Shown here: positions 16,997-26,924 of the stretch, piece by piece
Layout of the letters: every line of letters begins with the position of its first letter
Position numbering within the stretch: position 1 is the stretch's first letter
NCBI GenBank assembly: GCA_001899635.1
Contig: MKVQ01000048.1
Location: 372,001-436,000 of the forward strand
DNA: 64,000 bases
Origin: Myxococcales bacterium 68-20
GTDB taxonomy: Bacteria > Myxococcota_A > Polyangia > Polyangiales > Polyangiaceae
Direction: 5' to 3'
Position numbers and translations under genes: made by a program
Notes under the pieces: model-generated
The model's database searches: none
What the model saw: only the letters and a program-made list of their open reading frames with translations
What the model was told of the DNA's origin: nothing

Positions 16997-19900
16997 TGGA
17001 TCCCGCCAAGGAGTGGAACCGCACGGAGACGCTGTATCGACCGGAGGCGACCGTTCATCGGTTGATCCGCGAGCAGGCGGCGGCCATTCCCGATCGGCCC
17101 GCGCTCGTCTGGACCGGCGGGCAGATGACCTATCGCGAGCTCGATCGACGTTCCGACGACCTCGCACGGCGCTTGGTCGACGAGGGAGTCGGGCCCGACA
17201 TCCCGGTGGCGGTGAGCATCGAGCGGTCGCCCGAGGCCGTGGTCGCGGTGCTCGCCATCTTGAAGGCGGGCGGCTGCTACCTGCCGATCGATCCGCAGTA
17301 CCCGAAGGAGCGGCTCACGTTCATCATCGGCGACGCGAACGCGCCGGTGCTCATCACGCGTCGCTCGCTCGCGAGTCAGCTCGGTGCTCTCGCGCCGAAG
17401 ACGCTGTTCATCGAGGACCCGTGCGCGGAGGGTCCGGCGCTGGCGGAGCGCGTCGGGCCCACGAACCTCGCGTACCTCATGTACACGTCGGGCTCGACCG
17501 GGAACCCGAAGGGGGTCCTCATCGAGCACAAGTCGATCGTCCGGCTCGTCGGCGGCTCGAGCTTCATGCGGTTGAGTCGCGACATCGTCTTCCTGCAGGC
17601 GGCGCCGCTCGGCTTCGACCTTTCGACCCTCGAGCTCTGGGGGGCGCTCTGCCACGGCGGACGCGTCGCGATCTACCTCGAGGCCGTCCCAACCGGCCCG
17701 GGGCTCGCGCGAACGATCCGGGAGCACGGGATCACGTCGGCGTGGCTGACATCGTCGCTCTTCAACACCGTCGTCGACGAGGATCCGAAGCTGCTGACGG
17801 GCCTCTGCCAGCTGGCGATCGGAGGCGAGGCGCTCTCACCGCCGCACGTCCTCCGAGCGCTCGCGGCGCTCCCCGACACCGAGATCATCAACGGCTACGG
17901 CCCCACCGAGGTCACGACCTTCACGACGACGCACTCCATCCCGCGCGACACGCCGAAGGAGGCGAAGTCGATCCCCATCGGCAAGCCGATCGCCGACACG
18001 CAGGTCTACGTGCTCGACCCCGATCGGAAGGAGGTTCCGTTCGGCGAGGTCGGCGAGCTCTACGCCGGCGGCCTCGGCGTCGCTCGCGGCTATCACAATC
18101 GCCCCGAGCTCGACGCGGAGCGGTTCATTCCCGATACGTTCACAGGGAAGGGGCGCCTCTACAAGACGGGCGACCTCGTGCGTTTCCTGCCCGACGGCAC
18201 GCTCGACTTCATCGGGCGCGCGGACAGCCAGGTCAAGATCCGCGGCTTCCGCATCGAGCTCGGCGAGATCGAGGTCGCGCTCTCGCACCTGCCGCAGGTG
18301 CAGGCAGCGGCCGTGATCGCGCGCGACGACGGCACCGGCAAGCGCATCGTCGCGTACGTCGTCCCATCGAAAGATCGCTTCTCCCCGGCAGAGCTCCGCG
18401 AGGCCCTGCTCGAGCGGCTCCCCGACTTCATGATCCCGACGCTCTTCATCCGGATGCCTGCGCTCCCGATGAACACGAACGGGAAGCTCGATCGTAAGGC
18501 GCTGCCGGCGCCCGAGAGCACGCGGCCGGATCTCGCCCAGCCTTACCGCGCGCCGAGCACGGAGCGCGAGAAGCTCGTGTGCCAGGTGTTCGCGGAGCTC
18601 CTCAGCCTCGACCGCGTCGGCGTGGACGACGGCTTCTTCGAGCTCGGCGGCAACTCGCTCATGTCGCTGCGCGTCCTGGCGCGGCTCCGCGACGCGGGTC
18701 TGCCCGAGATCGCCCCCGCCCTCTTCTTCGCCGCCCCGACGCCGGCCGGGCTGGCGCGCCGGCTCGACGGCGACGGAGGAGCGGACCGCGCTCGCGCGCG
18801 CCGCCGTGCGCCCGCGAACGCGCGGGAGCCGATCGCAATCGTCGGAATGGCGGGGCGCTTCCCCGGCGCCCGCGACGTCGAGACGCTCTGGCAGAACCTC
18901 GTCGAGGGTCGCGAGAGCGTGCGCTTCTTCAAGCCGGAGGAGCTCGATCCGAGCATCCGGGAGCAGGCCACGTCGGATCCGTCATACGTGCACGCACGCG
19001 GCGTGCTCGACGACGTCGAGATGTTCGACGCGAGCTTCTTCGGCATCTCGCCGCTCGAGGCTCAGGTGATGGACCCGCAGCAACGGCACTTCCTCGAGGT
19101 GACGTGGGAGGCGCTCGAGAACGCCGGATACGTCCCGGAGACCGTCGACGGCAACGTCGGCGTCTTCGGCGGCATGTACAACGCGACGTACTTCGAGAAG
19201 CACCTCCTCCCTCGCCCGGAGGTGCGCGGTCGCGTCGCCGAGCTGCAGGTCACGCTCGGCAACGAGAAGGACTACGTGACGATGCGCGCCGCGCATCGGT
19301 TGAACCTCACGGGGCCCGCGGTCAGCGTGAACACGGGGTGCTCGACGGCAATCGTCGCCACCTCCCTCGCGATGGACAGCTTGAGGAACGGCGGATGTGA
19401 CGTCGCGCTCGCCGGCGCCGTGGCCGTCACCTGCCCACCTGCGAGCGGCTATCTCTACGTCGAGGGCGCGCAGGCGTCGCCCGACGGTCACACGCGGACG
19501 TTCGACGCGAACGCCGGCGGTACCGTGTTCTCGGACGGCATCGGCCTCGTCGTCCTGAAGCGCCTCTCCGACGCCGTCGCCGACCGCGACACGATCTACG
19601 CGGTGCTCCTCGGCGCGGCGTTGAACAACGACGGGAGCGAGCGCGCGAGCTTCACCGCACCGAGCCCGGACGGGCAGGCCGCGGTCATCTCGGCCGCGCT
19701 CGAAGCGGCCGGCGTCGATCCGCGCACGATCTCGTATGTCGAAGCGCACGGCACCGCCACGCCGCTCGGTGATCCCATCGAGATCGATGGACTCACGCGC
19801 GCCTACCGCAGGTACACGCCGGACCGCGGCTTCTGCTCGATCGGATCCATCAAGAGCAACGTCGGTCACATGACCGTTGCCGCAGGGGTGGGTGGGCTGA

Positions 19901-22900
19901 TCAAGACGTCGCTCGCGCTCCACCGCGAGCTCCTCCCGCCGACGCTCCACTTCACGGCGCCGAACCCGAAGATCGACTTCGACAGCTCGCCCTTCCGCGT
20001 CACATCCACGCTCACCGAGTGGAAGAGGAACGGCACGCCGCGACGAGCCGGCGTCAGCTCGTTCGGCTTCGGCGGCACGAACTCTCACGTCATCCTCGAA
20101 GAGGCGCCGCCGGCGACGCAGACCGACGCCTCGACGCGCCCCTCTCACCTCCTCGTCCTCTCGGCGCGGACGCCCGCTGCGCTCGCCGAGGCGAGCACGA
20201 AGCTCGCTCGCTTCCTCGAGTCCAAGCCGTCGCTCGATCTCGCGGACGTGGCGCACACGCTCCGGCGCGGGCGGCGCGGCTTCAGTCATCGTCGCTACGT
20301 CGTGGCGCGCGACCTCGCGGAGACGGTGCGCCTCCTCGACAAGCCCGAGCCCGCAAAGGCGGGCGCGCGCGAGGCCCTCGCCGACGTGCCGGAGCTCGCG
20401 TTCCTCTGCCCGGGGCAAGGCTCGCAGTACTCGCAGATGGGCCGCGGCCTCTACGACGCGGAGCCCGTGTTCCGCGCCGCCTTCGACGAGTGCTGCGACC
20501 ACCTCCAGACGATCACCGGCAACGATCCACGCGAGCGGTTCTTCTCCGACGATCCGTCGGCACTGACGGCCACGAGCGTCACGCAGCCGGCGATCTTCAC
20601 GCTCGAGTACTCGCTCGCACGCCTCTGGATGAGCTGGGGCGTGAAGCCGAAGGCCCTCATTGGTCACAGCGTCGGCGAGTGGGTCTGCGCGACGCTCGCC
20701 GGCGTCATGACGCTCGCAGACGCGATCGCCCTCGTCCTCGAGCGGGGCCAGCGGATGCAGGCGCTCCCCGCTGGCAGCATGCTGTCCGTGCGCCTTGGCG
20801 CCGACGCGCTCGCTCCGAAGCTGCCCGACGGCGTCGTCATCGCCTCGGAGAACGCGCCGGGCCTGTGTGTCGCGTCCGGGCCGACGCCCGAGATCGCCAA
20901 GCTCGAGGAGCTGCTCGCAGCCGAGGGCGTCGTCACGCGGCGTCTCGTCACGTCGCACGCATTTCACTCGCCGATGATGGACTCGGTCGTCGAGCCGCTC
21001 ATCGAGCGGATCGCGCAGGTCGAGCTGTCGCCGCCGAAGATCCCGATCCTCTCGACTGTGACCGGCAACTGGCTGACCGACGAGGAAGCGAAGAACCCGC
21101 GTTACTGGGGAGAACACCTCCGACGCCCCGTCCGCTTCGCCCCGGCGGTCGCGCGCCTGCTCGAGGAGCCGCGGCGTGCGCTCATCGAGATCGGTCCGCG
21201 CGCGACGCTCTCCGCGCTCGCACGTCAGGCGAGCGCTCCGAAGCGCGCGTTCCCGGTCGCCATCCCGAGCATCGCCGACGCGCCCGAGCGGGAGGTCGAG
21301 TCGATCTCGGCAGCGCTCGGACAGGTCTGGTCGCTCGGCGTGCCGATCGACTGGGCCGCGTACGGGGCGCACGAACGGCGCCGGCGCGTACCGCTTCCGA
21401 CGTATCCGTTCCAACGCCAGTCGCACTGGGTGGATGCCCCCCTTCCGACGAAGGCAGCAGCGCCGGCGGCGCAAGCCCCCATGGCCGCGCTACCCACGGC
21501 TCCCATCCAGGCCCAGATCTCCGTGCCTCCTCCTCCGCCCGCCACGTCCACGGCGCAACGCACAGCGCAGCGCAAGGAGCGCCTCACGGGGCGCGTCCGC
21601 GAGCTCGTCGAGGACGTCTCCGGAATCGAGGTCGGCGAGCTCGATCCGGCCACGCCGTGGCTCGAGATCGGGCTCGACTCGCTCACGCTAACGCAGCTCG
21701 CGCTACAGGTGCAGCGCAGCGTCGGAGTGAAGGTCACGTTCCGTCAGATCATGGAGGACTTCTCGTCGATCGCGGAGCTCGTCGCGATGCTCGACGAGCA
21801 GCTCCCGCCCGACCCCGAAGAACCAGCGCCCGACCCGAGCGCGACCGTCCCAGCGAGCGTCGCGACGAACGAAACGCCTCACCCCATCTCCGCTGTCACT
21901 TCCGCTATGACAGGAGCGGCCATGGCTAGCCCGTACGTGCGTCAGGTCATCGAGCAGCAGCTCCAGATCATGTCGCAGCAGCTCGCGCTGCTCGGTAGCG
22001 GGAGCGTTCCGACCGTAGCACAGCCGTCCGAGGTCGCGACGGCGGCAGTGACGGGTCCAACGGCCGCGCCGAAGCCGAAGAGCGACGACGAGCCCGCAGG
22101 CCCGATGACCTACGACGTCAAGAAGGCCTTCGGCGCCATCGCGCGCATCCACACGTCGGCAGACACGATGACGGGGCAGCAGCGCGAAGCGCTCGCCGCG
22201 CTCACGAAGCGCTACAACGCGCGCACGCGCCGCTCGAAGGAGTACACGGCCCAGCACCGCGGTCACATGGCCGACCCGCGCGTCGTGAATGGCTTCCGCC
22301 CGGTCACGAAGGAGCTCACGTACCAGATCGTGATCGAACGCTCGCGAGGCAGCCGCGTCTGGGACATCGACGGCAACGAGTACGTCGACGTGCTCAGCGG
22401 GTTCGGCATGAGCATGTTCGGCTGGCAGCCCGACTTCCTGCGCGAGGCGGTCCACGAGCAGGTCGATCTCGGCTACGAAATCGGACCGCAGCACGTCCTC
22501 TCCGGCGAGGTGGCGCGTCTCTTCTGCGACGTCACCGGCGCCGACCGCGCAGCCTTCTGCAACACGGGCTCCGAGGCCGTCATGGGGACGATGCGCGTCG
22601 CGCGCACCGTCACGGGCCGGAGCCTCATCTGCTCCTTCTCCGGGTCGTACCACGGCATCTTCGACGAGGTGATCGTTCGCGGCACGAAGAAGCTGAAGAC
22701 GATCCCGGCGGCGCCCGGGATCCTCCCGTCGTCGTCGCAGAACATGCTCGTCCTCGACTACGGCACGCCCGAGTCTCTCGAGATCCTTCGCCAGCGCGCC
22801 GGCGAGCTCGCGGCCGTTCTCGTCGAGCCCGTGCAGAGCCGCCGGCCGGACTTCGCGCCCGTGGAGTTCCTCAGGGAAGTGCGGAAGATCACGGAGCGCT

Positions 22901-23787
22901 CCGGCGCCGCACTCATCTTCGACGAGGTCATCACCGGCCTCCGGTCGCACCCGCGAGGAGCGCAAGGCCTCTTCGGCATCGACGCCGACATCGCTTCCTA
23001 CGGAAAGGTCGTCGGCGGCGGCTTCCCGATCGGCGTCATCGCCGGAAAGCGCAAGTACATGGACGCCCTCGACGGCGGTCACTGGCAGTACGGCGACGAC
23101 TCGATCCCGAGCGTCGGAGTGACCTACTTCGCCGGCACCTTCGTGCGCCATCCGCTCGCGCTCGCGGCGGCGAGGGCCTCGCTCCTCCGGATGAAGGAGG
23201 AGGGACCGGAGCTCCAGAGGCAGCTGACGGCCAAGACGGCCGGGATGGTCGCAGAGCTGAACGCGTTCATGTCGGATGTGGGCGCGCCGCTCCGCGTGAA
23301 CACGTTCGCATCGCTCTTCCGCAACGCCTTCACCGAGGAGCTCCCCTACGGCGACCTCTTCTACACGCTGCTCCGGGAGCGAGGCGTTCACATCCTCGAC
23401 AACTTCCCGTGCTTCCTCACGACGGCGCACACCGACGCGGACATCACGTTCATCGTCGACGCGTACAAGGGAGCCGTGAAGGAGATGCAAGAGTCCGGCT
23501 TCTTCCCGCCCGCGCGCGGCAAGGTCTCCGCGGCGAGCAGCGTGACGCACACGAACGGCACGACCAACGGCAACGGCACGACCAACGGCAACGGCACGCA
23601 CGCGCCCACCCCGAACGGTGACGCTCCGAGCCGGACGCCGAGCGATCCCTTCGCGACGCCGCCGGTCCCCGGCGCGCGCCTCGGCAAGAACCGCGACGGC
23701 TCGCCCGCCTGGTTCGTCCCTGACGCGGCACGACCGGGTAGATTCCTGCTCTATTCGCCTCCGCCTTCAGGAGAATCGTCATCATGA
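16996..23787 (+). CDS. Hybrid NRPS-PKS with aminotransferase: A-PCP-KS-AT-ACP-AMT
   Basis: A 2263-residue assembly-line protein. Order: adenylation domain, about 20-500 (YTSGSTGNPKG; NGYGPTE; NGKLDR); PCP with Ser554 (ELGGNSL); ketosynthase, about 611-1035, with Cys782 (TGCSTA), His918 and His958; acyltransferase, about 1135-1425 (GHSVGEW, Ser1225; HAFH, typical for malonyl); ACP with Ser1562 (GLDSL); class-III PLP aminotransferase, about 1740-2165, with Lys2004 (SYGKVVGGG). It lacks an N-terminal condensation domain, so A-PCP is a loading module. Expected chemistry: load one amino acid, extend with malonyl, then convert the beta-ketone to a beta-amine, as AMT domains of iturin-type synthases do. 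The A-domain pocket reads roughly DLLWAGGTFK by alignment to PheA, closest to aliphatic (valine-like) codes; low confidence. The start overlaps the ligase stop by one base (TGATG). Confidence 0.93.
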   Translation: MDPAKEWNRTETLYRPEATVHRLIREQAAAIPDRPALVWTGGQMTYRELDRRSDDLARRLVDEGVGPDIPVAVSIERSPEAVVAVLAILKAGGCYLPIDPQYPKERLTFIIGDANAPVLITRRSLASQLGALAPKTLFIEDPCAEGPALAERVGPTNLAYLMYTSGSTGNPKGVLIEHKSIVRLVGGSSFMRLSRDIVFLQAAPLGFDLSTLELWGALCHGGRVAIYLEAVPTGPGLARTIREHGITSAWLTSSLFNTVVDEDPKLLTGLCQLAIGGEALSPPHVLRALAALPDTEIINGYGPTEVTTFTTTHSIPRDTPKEAKSIPIGKPIADTQVYVLDPDRKEVPFGEVGELYAGGLGVARGYHNRPELDAERFIPDTFTGKGRLYKTGDLVRFLPDGTLDFIGRADSQVKIRGFRIELGEIEVALSHLPQVQAAAVIARDDGTGKRIVAYVVPSKDRFSPAELREALLERLPDFMIPTLFIRMPALPMNTNGKLDRKALPAPESTRPDLAQPYRAPSTEREKLVCQVFAELLSLDRVGVDDGFFELGGNSLMSLRVLARLRDAGLPEIAPALFFAAPTPAGLARRLDGDGGADRARARRRAPANAREPIAIVGMAGRFPGARDVETLWQNLVEGRESVRFFKPEELDPSIREQATSDPSYVHARGVLDDVEMFDASFFGISPLEAQVMDPQQRHFLEVTWEALENAGYVPETVDGNVGVFGGMYNATYFEKHLLPRPEVRGRVAELQVTLGNEKDYVTMRAAHRLNLTGPAVSVNTGCSTAIVATSLAMDSLRNGGCDVALAGAVAVTCPPASGYLYVEGAQASPDGHTRTFDANAGGTVFSDGIGLVVLKRLSDAVADRDTIYAVLLGAALNNDGSERASFTAPSPDGQAAVISAALEAAGVDPRTISYVEAHGTATPLGDPIEIDGLTRAYRRYTPDRGFCSIGSIKSNVGHMTVAAGVGGLIKTSLALHRELLPPTLHFTAPNPKIDFDSSPFRVTSTLTEWKRNGTPRRAGVSSFGFGGTNSHVILEEAPPATQTDASTRPSHLLVLSARTPAALAEASTKLARFLESKPSLDLADVAHTLRRGRRGFSHRRYVVARDLAETVRLLDKPEPAKAGAREALADVPELAFLCPGQGSQYSQMGRGLYDAEPVFRAAFDECCDHLQTITGNDPRERFFSDDPSALTATSVTQPAIFTLEYSLARLWMSWGVKPKALIGHSVGEWVCATLAGVMTLADAIALVLERGQRMQALPAGSMLSVRLGADALAPKLPDGVVIASENAPGLCVASGPTPEIAKLEELLAAEGVVTRRLVTSHAFHSPMMDSVVEPLIERIAQVELSPPKIPILSTVTGNWLTDEEAKNPRYWGEHLRRPVRFAPAVARLLEEPRRALIEIGPRATLSALARQASAPKRAFPVAIPSIADAPEREVESISAALGQVWSLGVPIDWAAYGAHERRRRVPLPTYPFQRQSHWVDAPLPTKAAAPAAQAPMAALPTAPIQAQISVPPPPPATSTAQRTAQRKERLTGRVRELVEDVSGIEVGELDPATPWLEIGLDSLTLTQLALQVQRSVGVKVTFRQIMEDFSSIAELVAMLDEQLPPDPEEPAPDPSATVPASVATNETPHPISAVTSAMTGAAMASPYVRQVIEQQLQIMSQQLALLGSGSVPTVAQPSEVATAAVTGPTAAPKPKSDDEPAGPMTYDVKKAFGAIARIHTSADTMTGQQREALAALTKRYNARTRRSKEYTAQHRGHMADPRVVNGFRPVTKELTYQIVIERSRGSRVWDIDGNEYVDVLSGFGMSMFGWQPDFLREAVHEQVDLGYEIGPQHVLSGEVARLFCDVTGADRAAFCNTGSEAVMGTMRVARTVTGRSLICSFSGSYHGIFDEVIVRGTKKLKTIPAAPGILPSSSQNMLVLDYGTPESLEILRQRAGELAAVLVEPVQSRRPDFAPVEFLREVRKITERSGAALIFDEVITGLRSHPRGAQGLFGIDADIASYGKVVGGGFPIGVIAGKRKYMDALDGGHWQYGDDSIPSVGVTYFAGTFVRHPLALAAARASLLRMKEEGPELQRQLTAKTAGMVAELNAFMSDVGAPLRVNTFASLFRNAFTEELPYGDLFYTLLRERGVHILDNFPCFLTTAHTDADITFIVDAYKGAVKEMQESGFFPPARGKVSAASSVTHTNGTTNGNGTTNGNGTHAPTPNGDAPSRTPSDPFATPPVPGARLGKNRDGSPAWFVPDAARPGRFLLYSPPPSGESSS
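23557..23598 (+). repeat. In-frame 18-base tandem repeat in AMT linker
   Basis: The unit GGCACGACCAACGGCAAC occurs twice and then partly. It encodes a Gly-Thr-Thr-Asn-Gly-Asn linker between the aminotransferase domain and a C-terminal segment ending in RPGRFLLY. It looks like a flexible spacer made by replication slippage. Confidence 0.75.
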
Positions 23788-26700
23788 GCAACCTCAGCCC
23801 GGTCGACTTCGATCCCTTCGCGGACGGCGAGCTCAGCAGCGCCGCGCCGGCGACCGCCGCGCAGCGCGAGATCTGGGTCGCATCCCAGCTCGATGCGGAC
23901 ACGTCGCTCGCATACAACGAGTCGTGCACGCTCGTCTGTCGAGGAGCGTTCGATCGAGCAGCGATGTGGGCAGCGCTCCGCGAGCTCCCGGCGCGCCACG
24001 AAGCGCTCCGCGGTACGTTCAGCGGCGACGGCAGGACGCTTTGCATCGCCGCCTCGCTCGAGATGCCCATCCTCGAGATCGATGCGACGCCGCCGAAGGA
24101 CGGGGAGCACCTGTACCAGGAGGCCTGGCGGCAGGAGGCAAGCACGCCGTTCGATCTCGGGCGAGGTCCGCTCGTCCGCGCCACCATCGTCAAGGTCGCG
24201 CACGACGAGCACCGCATCATTCTCGGAGCTCACCACATCGTTTGCGACGGCTGGTCGTTCTCGGTGCTGCTCCGGGATCTCGCGGCGATCTACAGCGCCA
24301 AGAAGCAGGGCGTTTCACCCGATCTTCCGGCGGCGCACGCGTTCTCCGCGTACGCCCGGGAAGAAGAGTCGCGCGACCAGTCGGCGGAGGAGCGGTACTG
24401 GCTGATGCGCTGCGAGCCGCTCCCCGAGCCCCTCGATCTCCCCATCGACCGGCCGCGTCCGGCGTTCCGCTCGGTCGCCTCGGATCGTGTCGACCTCGCC
24501 CTCGCCCCCGACCTCGTGGCCGCCGTCAAGAAAGCCGGTGCGAAGAGCGGGGCCAGCTTCTTCGTCACGCTCTTCTCTGCGTTCGGCGTGCTCGTCGGCC
24601 GGCTGTCCGGACAACACGACCTGGTCATCGGGATCCCGGCAGCGGGTCAGAGCGCCGTCGGTCGCGACACGCTCGTCGGGCACTGCGCGAACCTGCTGCC
24701 GGTCCGCATGAACGTCGCGATGGATGCGCCCCTGTCGGCGACGCTGAAGCAGGTGCGGAAGACGGTGCTCGACGCATACGAACACCAGCGCTTCACGCTC
24801 GGAGACGTGCTCGCGAAGCTCGAGATCCCGCACGTTCCCAACCGGCTCCCCCTCGTCTCGATCCTCTTCAACCTCGACACGGGGATGGCGCCGGGCGGTC
24901 TCGCCTTCGATGGTCTCGACGTGTCGTTCCGGGCGAACCCGCGCATCGCCGAGACGTTCGAGCTCTTCTTCAATGTCTTCGAAGGCAACGACACCGTCGT
25001 CGAGTGCCAGTACTCGACGGCTCTGTTCGATCGCGCCACGGTCGTCGCCTGGCTCGGCGCCTACGAGTCGATCCTCCGCGCGTTCGTCGCCCATCCGGAG
25101 CTGCCTGCGGGGCGTTTGCCCGTGCTGTCGCAGGCGGACGCGCGGCGTGTCGTCGGGGAGTGGAACGCGACCAGTCGCGCATATCCGTCGACCTCGACGA
25201 TGTTCGATCTCGTGGTCGAGCAGGCCGCGCGCACGCCCGACAAGGCGGCGGTCGTCGATCGCGATCAAACGCTGACGTACGCCGAGCTCGTGACGCGCTC
25301 GAGGTCGGTGGCCGCGGCGCTCGCGAAGCGCGGCGTCGGCGCGCGCGACCTCGTCGCGATCGTCGTCGAGCGCTCCGCGCTGATGGCCCCGCTGCTCCTC
25401 GGCGTCCAGGCGACCGGAGCGGCGTACATTCCGGTCGATCCGGAATATCCGGCGGAGCGTGTGGCCGCGTGGATCACGAAGGCGAAGGTCTGCGTCGTCT
25501 CGCCACGAACGAAGGCCCTGGCCGCCGGCGCAACGTGCGACGTAGCCTCGATGGAAGAGCTCCTCGCCGCCCCGGCCGGCGACTTCGCGGCGACCCCGTC
25601 GAGCAGCGACGCGCGCGCCTACGTGCTCTTCACGTCCGGCTCCACGGGCACGCCCAAGGGAGTCGAGGTCACCCACAAGAACCTCGTGAACTTCGTCTGC
25701 GCGATGAAGGACGCACCCGGCATGCGCGAGAGCGACGTGCTGGCCGCCGTCGTCACGCTCTCGTTCGACATCTCGGGCTACGAGATCTACGTGCCGCTCT
25801 CGGCCGGAGCGACCGTGGTCGTCGCCGATCGCGAGACGGCTCAGGACGGGCGTGATCTCGCCGAGCTGATGAAGAAGCACGCCGTCACCGTGCTCCAGGC
25901 GACGCCCTCGACCTTCCGCCTTCTCAAGCTGGCCGGTTACGATCCACGAGGTCTGAAGGCGCTCGTCGGCGGCGAGGCGTTCCCGCCCGACCTCGCCGAG
26001 TGGCTCCTCGCCGGCGGCGCGGACGTCACGAACTGCTACGGCCCGACCGAGACGACGATCTGGTCGACCACCTACCGCATGACCAAGGTGACGAACCCAA
26101 TCCCCATCGGGAAGCCGCTCGCGAACCAGACAGCGTACGTCCTCGACGCCGACGGCGAGCTCTGCGCGATCGGGGCGGTCGGCGAGCTCTTCATCGGCGG
26201 CGACGGCGTCGCGCGCGGGTACCTCGATCAGCCGAGCCCGACAGCGGAGCGCTTCGTGACCGACCGCTTCTCCGACAGGCCCGGCGCGCGCCTCTATCGC
26301 ACGGGCGATCGCGCTCGGCTCCGTCACGACGGCGTGCTCGAGTACTTCGGCCGCGCTGACGATCAGATCAAGGTGCGCGGACACCGCATCGAGATCGGCG
26401 AGATCGAGACCGGCCTCCACGGCTTCGCCCCGGTCTCGCAGGCCGGTGTCAGCGTCGTCACCGAGGATGGCGGCGACCCACGGCTCGCCGCGTTCATCGT
26501 CCCGAAGGCGGGCGAGACGGTCACGGCGACCGAGGTCCGCCGGCACCTCCGCAAGAGCCTTCCGGACGCGATGATCCCGCAGATCGTCAGGCTCGTGACC
26601 GAGATTCCCAAGACGGCGAACGGCAAGATCGACCGGCGCGCCCTCGCCAAGCTCGGCGCGGGCGATACCCGGCGGGAGCGCGAGATCGTCGCCCCGTCGA

Positions 26701-26924
26701 CGGACACCGAGCGCTTCCTGGTGGACCTCTTCCAGCGCGCCCTCAAGGTCGATCGCGTCAGCATCCACGACAACTTCTTCAGCCTCGGCGGCGACTCGCT
26801 CAAGAGCATGGAAGTGGTGATCGAGGTCGAGAAGAAGACCGGCGTACGTATCCGTCCGCGGAGTCTGCTCCTCTCCTCCATCGCGGATACGGCGAAGAGC
26901 ATCGCAGGAGAGCAGCAAGCGTGA
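23784..26924 (+). CDS. NRPS module C-A-PCP without thioesterase
   Basis: A 1046-residue single-module nonribosomal peptide synthetase. The condensation domain, about 20-445, has the intact motif HHIVCDG (His150, His151, Asp155). The adenylation domain, about 465-940, has LFTSGSTGTPKG, FDISGYE, NCYGPTE and NGKIDR. The carrier domain's Ser1005 lies in LGGDSL. There is no thioesterase or reductase. The specificity pocket by alignment to PheA is about DIYQLGCIWK, near known glycine codes (inference). ATG 23784 overlaps the stop of the aminotransferase protein, which should deliver its beta-amino acyl chain to this C domain. Release must rely on another enzyme; the next two genes are hydrolase-like proteins. 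Confidence 0.93.
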   Translation: MSNLSPVDFDPFADGELSSAAPATAAQREIWVASQLDADTSLAYNESCTLVCRGAFDRAAMWAALRELPARHEALRGTFSGDGRTLCIAASLEMPILEIDATPPKDGEHLYQEAWRQEASTPFDLGRGPLVRATIVKVAHDEHRIILGAHHIVCDGWSFSVLLRDLAAIYSAKKQGVSPDLPAAHAFSAYAREEESRDQSAEERYWLMRCEPLPEPLDLPIDRPRPAFRSVASDRVDLALAPDLVAAVKKAGAKSGASFFVTLFSAFGVLVGRLSGQHDLVIGIPAAGQSAVGRDTLVGHCANLLPVRMNVAMDAPLSATLKQVRKTVLDAYEHQRFTLGDVLAKLEIPHVPNRLPLVSILFNLDTGMAPGGLAFDGLDVSFRANPRIAETFELFFNVFEGNDTVVECQYSTALFDRATVVAWLGAYESILRAFVAHPELPAGRLPVLSQADARRVVGEWNATSRAYPSTSTMFDLVVEQAARTPDKAAVVDRDQTLTYAELVTRSRSVAAALAKRGVGARDLVAIVVERSALMAPLLLGVQATGAAYIPVDPEYPAERVAAWITKAKVCVVSPRTKALAAGATCDVASMEELLAAPAGDFAATPSSSDARAYVLFTSGSTGTPKGVEVTHKNLVNFVCAMKDAPGMRESDVLAAVVTLSFDISGYEIYVPLSAGATVVVADRETAQDGRDLAELMKKHAVTVLQATPSTFRLLKLAGYDPRGLKALVGGEAFPPDLAEWLLAGGADVTNCYGPTETTIWSTTYRMTKVTNPIPIGKPLANQTAYVLDADGELCAIGAVGELFIGGDGVARGYLDQPSPTAERFVTDRFSDRPGARLYRTGDRARLRHDGVLEYFGRADDQIKVRGHRIEIGEIETGLHGFAPVSQAGVSVVTEDGGDPRLAAFIVPKAGETVTATEVRRHLRKSLPDAMIPQIVRLVTEIPKTANGKIDRRALAKLGAGDTRREREIVAPSTDTERFLVDLFQRALKVDRVSIHDNFFSLGGDSLKSMEVVIEVEKKTGVRIRPRSLLLSSIADTAKSIAGEQQA

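Noticed and set aside
18982-21474. An 830-codon open frame antisense to the NRPS-PKS gene
   Set aside because: Same kind of shadow; the plus strand carries intact KS and AT motifs here.
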